From contig OW051492.1 of NCBI GenBank assembly GCA_932521035.1, forward strand, positions 2,108,001 through 2,172,000: a stretch of DNA of 64,000 nucleotides, read 5' to 3'. The notes beneath the pieces were generated by a model. The model saw nothing but the letters and a program-made list of their open reading frames with translations. It was not told the origin of the DNA and did no database searches. Made by a program: the position numbers and the translations under genes. Shown here piece after piece: positions 56,620 to 64,000 of the stretch (its first letter is position 1; every line of letters begins with the position of its first letter). The stretch is from Oscheius dolichura. Taxonomy: Eukaryota > Nematoda > Chromadorea > Rhabditida > Rhabditidae.

Positions 56620-58560
56620 TTTTTCTGGAAAAGGTGATCAATAGAAAATGTAGAAGTAGAAGAGAATTGGAACGTATGAACACAGTGAGAGTACTGTCTC
56701 CAAATGCACAGTCTATACGGGTCGAGAGATGGATTACATGCCCCGCCTTTATGTGAGCTCCGCCCACTAGCCGTGCCAGGGGATGATGCTGCTGGGGGGC
56801 GGGGGTGGATGAGAGATCGACCAAGAGAAGGAGAAGAAGAAGAGGAAGAACAAGAATGTGTATGGTTGTGTGGAGATAGATAGGGTAGAAAGAGACAATG
56901 GAAGAGAGGAGGAGGAGAGAAGAAGCGGCAACGGCTAACAGCTCGGAGCGGGGGAAAGGGAAACGTTGCGAGGCTGATTTATGGGCAGCTGACCATTTCA
57001 GTGACCATAGAGAGGCTTCCCTAGACTTTTTAGGGTACTGTTAGAGTCAATCCTCCCCGGGAGGATCCACTGGACAGGAGGAGGCTCCAAGAGGAGGTGA
57101 CCGTAAGGGGCAGACTGGAACAGAGTGCCGCTCTCCTCTTCTTGTAACCGGGAAAAAAGCGTTTCTGAGGTACTACAGTATCCAAAACGGCGGCAGAGGA
57201 GCCATTCCCTCGTCTGCCTCCCTCGTTATGTCTCCAAGCAGCTGGGAGGGCGGCCGTCCACTTCCTGGCCGTCCTTTAGAAGACGTCGACTGGCTTCAGT
57301 TCCTTGAGGAATGTCTTCTGGAAGGGGGAGCCTTACAAAAGCTCGAGGAGGACGCCTTTAGCCTTCGCAGCTGATCCTTCCGAATGGCTCATGGTGCGGG
57401 CTTCCTTCCAGCTACCGGGAATTGTTTCCCCCAAAATTTTCCTCCTAGTCCAGGAGGAGAGCCATGGCTGGCGGCTAACGGTGAGTCAATGGATACAAAT
57501 AGAAGATGAGCCTCTTGGAGGCCATGCCCTGGCAGACAAGGGGGCAGAATCGGTTCTGGGCCGTCTTCCAGTGAGCTAGGGGAGGACGGCTCGGCGAAGG
57601 ACAGACCAAGGAGGCAATTGCAATCACATAGCCGAATACGGGCACAGAGGTTTCCATGCTTGGGAGACGAGTCAAAAATGCTTCACGAACCGACGTTTCG
57701 CTCTCTCCCGACGATCGTTTCCAAATAGCCCGTGGGTGTTAACTATTCCTCGTTTTGTGTCGGCGAATCTGTCCACTTCCCCCGTGACTTTGACCCTCTT
57801 CCCCACGGCGCTCCCCCCGGTCAACAAACTCCCTATCTCCCCTTCTCTAGGGGGGTGAGGATGCGGGGGGAAGGGGGGATGGGTCAAGGCCCCCTCTCTC
57901 TCTCGGTTTGGCTTCTTTCCATATCTCCCCCTCCCCTCTACCAGAGCGTGTTGTTCACCGCCTCGTTCGCTAGCCGTAGTGGCACTTTGACTGGCACTAC
58001 CTGGAGAAAGGAGAAAGTTGCAATCTGATATGGACGGACGAAAGGGCTGCTGTCCGAAAGGGTGAAGGACGGGCGACGTGACCATGAGGCTGTCCCAATT
58101 ATGAAAATCGAGAGGGGCACAGCCGGGTGGCTAATGCCGGGGGGAAGCATTTCCTGGTTCAGAGGGGCACCCCCCTCCCCATTCGTCATCCCGGTAAAGA
58201 AGGCTCCCCGGGCAGAGGGGCCTAGGGAGGAGGCCGGCCGCGTCCTTCCCGCCATTTTGAAACATTCCGGATAATTTTCAGAGGAATTCCCGGGATTACG
58301 CAACCTTTTCCATTGTTATTATGACGTTGCAATCCTTAAAAAGTCTCCTGGCGACAAGAAGACGCCCACATGTGACATAAAAAGCCGGAACGAACAATGA
58401 AGCATCAGATTAGCTAAAGGAGTTCCGTTAGATCACGGGGAAGGGGATGATTAATCATGAGCTTTTGACGATAAAAATAGCCGTTTAGATGGTCTTGGAA
58501 CGATGGCAGGGCAGGGAGGAGGAGGGCCGGAAAGAGAGGAAAAGGCTTCCTTCCCAATTT
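56620..58560. other. No gene recognised
   Basis: Open frames on both strands lack splice support and recognisable domains. GAG/GAA-rich stretch at 56820-56930; C/G-rich stretch at 57820-57900. Confidence 0.35.
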
Positions 58561-58573
58561 TGGGGGTGCCGCC

Positions 58574-58660
58574 GCACCCGTAAGGTCTCGGCAGCTCGCG
58601 GGATAGGGAAATAGCCCGCATTCAATAAAAACGGTTTAGCTGCCGAGATTTTACGGGTGC
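58574..58660. repeat. Hairpin repeat, complete (copy 6, 87 bp)
   Basis: The left arm is GCACCCGTAAGGTCTCGGCA and the right arm ends TTTTACGGGTGC at 58660. The right arm is the exact family consensus while the left has two changes, so the arms mismatch at two positions. Confidence 0.85.
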
Positions 58661-59454
58661 AGTCGCCGGCAGCCCTTGAGAATGCCTCGTCCTCAAAATC
58701 TCGATATTTCTCCTAATTTCTTTATTTTTTCGAAGGAAAGGGATAAACATTCTGATCCCGTATCTTCCCCTCCACCCCCCATCCTGCAAAAAATCTGCTA
58801 GCAGCCCCCTGAAGACTGTATTTTTCTCTGCAGGGCGCCACCCCCCAGGCGCGTGTGGATGCCATCGGCAACAGTCCCCCTCTTCACTACAAGTTTTGCA
58901 TTTCATGGACAACGACCGGAGGGGGGTTTCCCCTTTGCAATAACAGAGGAAAATCATGTGAATTAAAGCATCAGGGGCATACAGTACCGGAGACAGGATT
59001 CTCTACCTATCCGGGGGGAGTTACAAGAGTATGCGGATGTTTTGAGATACCGGCTGGTTGGGATAGAAACCAGCCAGGTAAAAACCAGCCCCTTACTCTC
59101 CCAAGCCTGCTCGGGAAGATCTGATCATTTCTCCCCTTAGACTAACAAGTTAGAGATAGCCAACAGCTATGCTGTTGTTGTGACGGAAGGGGGGAACTTG
59201 GGAAGGGAACTGGACCAGGCGGAAGGAGAAGAAGAAGGCAACACTGTGGAGGAGGGGGCAGGGGATAGAGTGAGGGGCGGGGAGGACAGTAAACAGATCC
59301 GGGAAGGACACACCAGCGGTAAATTATACGGATTCCAGAGGGGAGAGAAAGGGCGAGAAGGTCATATTGGGGGGATACGGATATATTGTTTATCCATCCT
59401 TGCCCTTTTCTCGCTATTGTTCGGGTTAGTACTCTTCCCGGGTACAGTGCGCCC

Positions 59455-59541
59455 GCACCCGTAAAATCTCGGCAGCTAGATGCATATTGTTCAGAGATGC
59501 CGTTTGATCAGCTGGCCCAGTTGCCGAGATTTTACGGGTGC
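59455..59541. repeat. Hairpin repeat, complete (copy 7, 87 bp)
   Basis: Left arm GCACCCGTAAAATCTCGGCA and right arm TGCCGAGATTTTACGGGTGC are perfectly complementary. Complementarity extends outward through GCGCCC and GGCGCG flanks. Confidence 0.9.
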
Positions 59542-59754
59542 GGCGCGCGGATCTCCTGCCAAGTGGAGTTCAGTGGGTCCAAATCTTTCAAATATCTGCA
59601 GGACATGATAAGCTTCTAAATTATATAGAATTCTATATAATATAGCAGTCTCCATCCTATTTTTAATCATATCAAAACTGTAAATTCGCTCCATCGTTAA
59701 TTTGGACAAATGGACCCCTGGTCGCCAGGATCCCGCCATTTCCTTGCTGCTCCT

Positions 59755-59842
59755 GCACCCGTAAAATATCGGCAGCTGAGACTTCTTGTAATGCTTCCCA
59801 ATAGCATGGCAAGTCCTTCAGCTGCCGAGTGTTTACGGGTGC
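59755..59842. repeat. Hairpin repeat, complete (copy 8, 88 bp)
   Basis: The left arm is GCACCCGTAAAATATCGGCA and the right arm TGCCGAGTGTTTACGGGTGC. The arms also pair through an adjoining CAGCTG on the inner side. Confidence 0.85.
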
Positions 59843-59899
59843 CACAGCACAGAAGAGACCTACCAGTCCTACTGTAGAGCGCGCTGAACCCTCTGGTCC

Positions 59900-60860
59900 T
59901 TTAAAATTGCGATTTTTTTTTGGGTATTTTTCCTATTTTTTTCAACTTTAAATGGCCTGTCCTTATAATCTGTTCTTTCCTTCGTAAAAGTACGTGTGAA
60001 AATAGTGACTCGATGAGCGCGAGATGCTGGCGGGAGAGGGGGCAGAGCGAGGGTCCTTGAACCAGAAAGGGCAGATGCTGATAGACATCCAACATTTTCG
60101 GTTTCATCTCTCGGCAGAAACTAAACAAAAGGTCATCTTTTTGGGAAGGACGCAAAGGGAGAGGGGGCACCGCCGTTTTTATAGAGAAGCGGCGGCGGCG
60201 GGATCAGGGAAAAGAAACTGAAAAAAAGACATGGTGGACATAAAAAAGGGGGTAGAAGGACGAAAGTAACAGGCCCGCTTGACACAAAGAAAGAGAAAAA
60301 AGAGCGAACGGCGATCAAAGTGTTCCCTGTTCAAATCAGCTGGGAGCGGAAAAAAAAGGAGGTGACGATAGCTTTTGGGCCTTCTATGGAGCCTGCTTTC
60401 GGGTTTCGTAACGAACTGGGACGGGATTTCAGGATCCTGGAAGCGGTCTGCCCCCATGGAAAACCGAAGCTTGGACTTCATGGGGGAGTAATTGGCGGAG
60501 CCTTCTGTTTAGGCAAAAGAACGGGTATCGAAGCTTGCCATAAAGTAATATGAAACCATCTCCTCGGTTTTTGAGGTAAAGACAGGGCCCTGCCCGCATC
60601 TGGCTCACCGGAAGAGCAAACGGCCCATAGCGGCTCGCCTCCTAGAAATGGCTTCCTCAATCTGCCAGGAAAGAAAGTAAATGCTCGGCTACCGTATTCA
60701 CATGCCACTTTCCGAGATAGGGAGTATATAGAACCTTCACTGTCTCCACCTCCCTTTACCCATGGAAACAGGGCTGTCCTCCCCGGCGTCTTGTAGGAAA
60801 GGCAGCAGAGGAGGAGAAAGAGGAGGAGGAGGCAGAGAGGCAGAAGGTCCTGTTTTGTTA
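59900..60860. other. No gene recognised
   Basis: No exon chain found. GAG-rich stretch at 60805-60840. Confidence 0.35.
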
Positions 60861-60864
60861 TCCT

Positions 60865-61115
60865 TTATCCTACCCTAATAATGGGCAGATGTCTGAGTGT
60901 CTGTCTGTCTGTATGACCTGTCGTCTGTACGGATTTGACGGATTGTATGGGAAAGTGAGAGAAGCAGAAAGTTTCGACCGTCTGACCTTATCCGACTGTC
61001 AAAGCTTATTCGACAAGAAAATAACTAGAACAGCTCTTTGGGAAGGGGGAGCCGGCGATGTCGACTGTTTTTTTTGTTCACCCCAGCGCCGTCGAAGACG
61101 GTCGGAGGCATACTT
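60865..61115 (-). repeat. Dispersed repeat of about 230 bp, copy 2 (inverted relative to 36.9 kb)
   Basis: Matches the reverse complement of 36905-37125 across its length, with insertions in the middle (for example around 61020-61070). Both copies share a TGTCTGTCTGTATGACC-like core and a GCCGTCGAAGA segment near one end. Confidence 0.65.
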
Positions 61116-61965
61116 GTCAGTTTATAAGTGGAAACATAAATGGACGTTGTAATCAAAAGCCAAAGAAATGGTGAGCAGGGCGCGGTTACTAGACAGATAG
61201 GGGACAGCTGCGGAGGAGGAGGATACGGTATGATGAGGAATTGGTTATTTGGAGCGGATTAGTCATAATTGTGTATCCCTTTTTGTCGTTTTTTTATCGG
61301 ATCGTTTAGAAATCTCGAACGGCAGCTTGTTAAAAAATTTGGCTGAAACCGGCTGAAAATTGGGAAAAGCTACGAGTGAGAGAGAGGAGAAGGAAGGGAG
61401 GCGCGGCGCCAGGATCTGTCCTTGTTTTTGTCATTTTATATCCAGAAAAAAAGACGAAATAGATCGAAGAGAATGTAGAGCGTGTTGATCACGGTGATGA
61501 TGATGAGGATGTGTCAAGGACAGAGAGGACGGGGGAAAGAGATGAGAGAAAAGCACACGTCACCCCCGAGGGGGAAGGGGGCAGCCGGCGGGAAGAAGGG
61601 GGAGCGGGAGAAAGATCGGGCAGGGGGAAGAGAAGAGTGGCCGAAGAGAAGAAGACGAAAAGCAAGGAAATATTTGGATATTACGTAATCTAGCCGGGAG
61701 AAATGGAACACAATGACGAGGAGGACGGGGGGATGACTCGTCTCCCTTCGGGTCACATGGGACGGCATTCCATTATGAAGCAATCCGAGAGCGAAAAATA
61801 TTTTTATTAGATGGAGAGAGGGGCAGGTATAGACTACTGCTCTATAAATAGAAGAGACGAGAAAACACGAATAATGAGCTCTTTTGATGGGGAGAAAAAC
61901 GGATTCGAAATATAGGAGAAAACATCAGGGAGGAGGATACTTCTGAGGGTTGGCAGACGGCGGCA

Positions 61966-62055
61966 GACACCTGTATAATCTCGGCAGATGAGGAAGACAT
62001 AAGCACGGTAAGCTTCTATAAAAGGGAAAGCGAGTTGCCGAGATTTTATGGGTGC
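61966..62055. repeat. Hairpin repeat, complete but diverged (copy 9, 90 bp)
   Basis: The left arm is ACACCTGTATAATCTCGGCA (from 61967). The right arm TTGCCGAGATTTTATGGGTG ends at 62054, with C following. The inner half of each arm (ATCTCGGCA) is intact; the outer half has changes. Confidence 0.75.
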
Positions 62056-62059
62056 AGGC

Positions 62060-64000
62060 GCGACGGAGGAGGTACGACGGAGGGCTTCAATTGCCCTTTT
62101 TGGGCCTTCTTCATGAAATAAGAAATAGAAATATTTGCAGAGAGAATAAAGCACCTTCCTAGGTACGGTAAGAACCTGGTTCGCAAGTCTGCCCTTTATG
62201 TTTGAGCCCTGTTGTTCCTAGAAGGCGCGAGGCCGTGAGGAATGCCCGCGACGCGCGCCGTCCCAGATATTATGGTATTTTTCAACATTACACAACTTTT
62301 TGAAAGCTAAAAAATGGTAAAATCTCCTGGTAGTAAGAGCAGCAATAAGGAGAAATCCATGCTCGTCCAAGAATTGAGCCAATATCCGAGGGGAGCAGAC
62401 GGGGGGCTCAGCTCCTCCCTGGCTTCAATTATCCTCATCAATAGAGAGTGACTAATTATTCCCCTTCTCTCACTATTTTTATCTTTTTTTCTTACTTTAA
62501 AATACGCATAAAGTCGAATTTAAGATGGTCATAGTGTTCCAGAAATCGTTGGCCAGGAGGAGAAGTTAGAGTGTTGTCCTCCCGCTGCCGTCTCCCCGCC
62601 GCCCCACGTCATCCCGCGACATCTTCCTCTAAATATTATTCTCCCCCCATTATTTCACCCTTCATATCGTTCCAAATCGTCTTCTCTCTCCCTGTTTATC
62701 CCCTTGTCTTTTCTGTTTTTTATTCCAGAATCTTCTCCGGCTAACTTCCCCCTCGCTGCGGCGGCTTCGATCAGATGACCCACAGTTATTTTGATCCAAG
62801 CCCCGAGATCGGGAAGAAGAGGCGCCTCCGTCGGCCGTCAAGGTCTTTCTCTCTTGTGAATATCTATGTATGTGGATGGATATCTTTCTTTCTCCATCTC
62901 TCCTAGTCAGTCAGTCAGCCCCTGGTACAACCCGGCATCTGGCGGAAGAGAAGCGAGAAGAAAGGGAGGACAGCCATCGGCCCCGGGAGAGGATCCTCGA
63001 GATGAGTGTTCCCATGGTTTTTTCTGCCCCCCCCCCCCTTGTCTAGACAAGAAGAGGGGGTCTCGAAATATATGGGTCAGCCCTATGAATTCCATGGCAA
63101 AGGACAACCAGTGAAGGTCAGGGCCGCCGGCTATTCCGGGCTTTTTTGGTTGGTTACGGCTGCGGGAACGAAGTGACTTCCTCCCGGGAGCGGCTAGTAT
63201 CTAAGGGGGGGAGGGGATAACTAACGGGCTGATGAATTCCGATCGGTTAATTATAAGGGGCACGTGTCCCCACCCGGTCCCGGATCAAGTACCCCCCTTA
63301 TCCCCTCTAGAATGTTGCCAATTTCTTATAAATCCGACGATTTTCTTGACCACAGCGTCGAGAACCGGCCCCCCTCCCCTCTAAATCTTCCCATTGGCAG
63401 TTCCCGCAGAAATCGGACGGCGGTTGGCTAATCCTCGAGACTTGGGAGGGGGCTATGGCGAACGGCTAGCTAGCTGGCCGTCGGGATCGTAAATCTCAAG
63501 CCTCGCTCTCGGTCTCTTTGGCGGGTTGAAAAGGAGGGGGAGAAATGTGGAGAAAACAACAAAAATCGAAAAACAGCATTGTTATGGAGAAGAGATTGGG
63601 TAATAAACCTTTATAAGGTGGCCGCTGTCTTCAGAATAGGCTATTTCGCCATTTTTCTCTTCTCTCTCGATAATAATCTACTGAAACGATTCTTTTAATC
63701 ATCCGGACTTACTAATAACCTCTATAGTTTAAAGGAACCGTCCAGCAGGTGATCAGCGTGATCACACTGAATTGTGATCACGAATTTTCAAACTTTTATG
63801 GTTTCGTAAATCGTGATGTGGCATCAGAACTTGCAGATTTTTACTGGAAAAATACAGCAAGCAATAAGCATCAATTTGATGTATGGTTGCAAAAAAAATT
63901 TCGTCAAAAAATTCGATTTTGCATGGCAATGTCATTTTCTTCGTTTTTATGCGTTTCTTCATTATTTTGCAGTATTTATATGTTTTTTCTTGCGTTCTAT
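62060..64000. other. No gene recognised
   Basis: GC-rich sequence to about 63500, then AT-rich to the window end. A C12-13 tract lies near 63028. No supported exon; a gene may extend beyond the right edge. Confidence 0.35.

Noticed and set aside
52268..62055. Reading the hairpin repeats as transcription terminators
   Set aside because: The arms are long, conserved in sequence and separated by about 43 bases, and they do not sit consistently at gene ends, so a terminator role is not supported.
1..64000. Bacterial operons, CRISPR arrays, rRNA genes, retroviral or transposase proteins
   Set aside because: Looked for and not seen. No regularly spaced direct-repeat arrays, no rRNA-like segments, and no reverse transcriptase or transposase motifs in the longer frames.

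Overview
This is eukaryotic DNA and almost certainly from a nematode. Introns are often only 35-50 nt long with TTTTCAG-type acceptors. One gene carries a nematode-type DB cysteine module, and a Cys-loop receptor and cardiolipin synthase have compact multi-exon structures. Words of the type GGCTACMGTAAYCC are scattered throughout, as in rhabditid genomes. I cannot name the species. Exon models below were built by hand from splice sites and frame continuity; no transcript data were available.

Layout. 1-2.2 kb: a two-exon gene for a tiny Gly/Cys-rich secreted peptide. 2.2-20.9 kb: mostly gene-poor, with a tRNA-Glu-like relic, homopolymer C tracts and copies of a hairpin repeat. 20.9-22.7 kb: a five-exon seven-transmembrane receptor gene. 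22.7-29.3 kb: repeats, no convincing gene. 29.3-31.1 kb: two related genes on the minus strand, one apparently truncated. 31.7-45.1 kb: a cluster of small, fast-evolving-looking membrane or cytosolic proteins with short tyrosine motifs. It comprises two related genes arranged head to head (32.2-35.3 kb), a third family member (35.7-36.8 kb), a lysine-rich protein (40.0-41.1 kb), a coiled-coil protein (41.5-41.8 kb), a short type I membrane protein (43.6-44.6 kb) and a duplicated pair of C-terminally anchored proteins (31.8 and 44.9 kb). 45.3-47.1 kb: a Cys-loop ligand-gated channel subunit. 47.5-51.05 kb: an AT-rich island with a 15-exon Arg/Asp-rich protein head to head with a mitochondrial cardiolipin synthase. 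51.1-51.6 kb: a partial gene model. 52.5-54.2 kb: a secreted DB-domain protein. 54.9-56.6 kb: a small Gly/Asn/Ser-rich protein. 56.6-64 kb: no gene recognised, but dense in the hairpin repeat.

Two things stand out. First, the 32-45 kb cluster includes three proteins built as a very short N-terminus, one membrane segment, a basic stretch, a shared Cys-x2-Cys domain and a tail with YE[SNT]L/I or YEN[LMP] motifs. This is the architecture of transmembrane signalling adaptors such as LAT, seen here by analogy only. Second, seven complete hairpins and two single arms share nearly identical 20-22 nt arms, and most are 87-90 bp end to end, but their central sequences are unrelated. That pattern suggests the arms and spacing matter, not just that a transposon was copied. 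Both are inferences from sequence.
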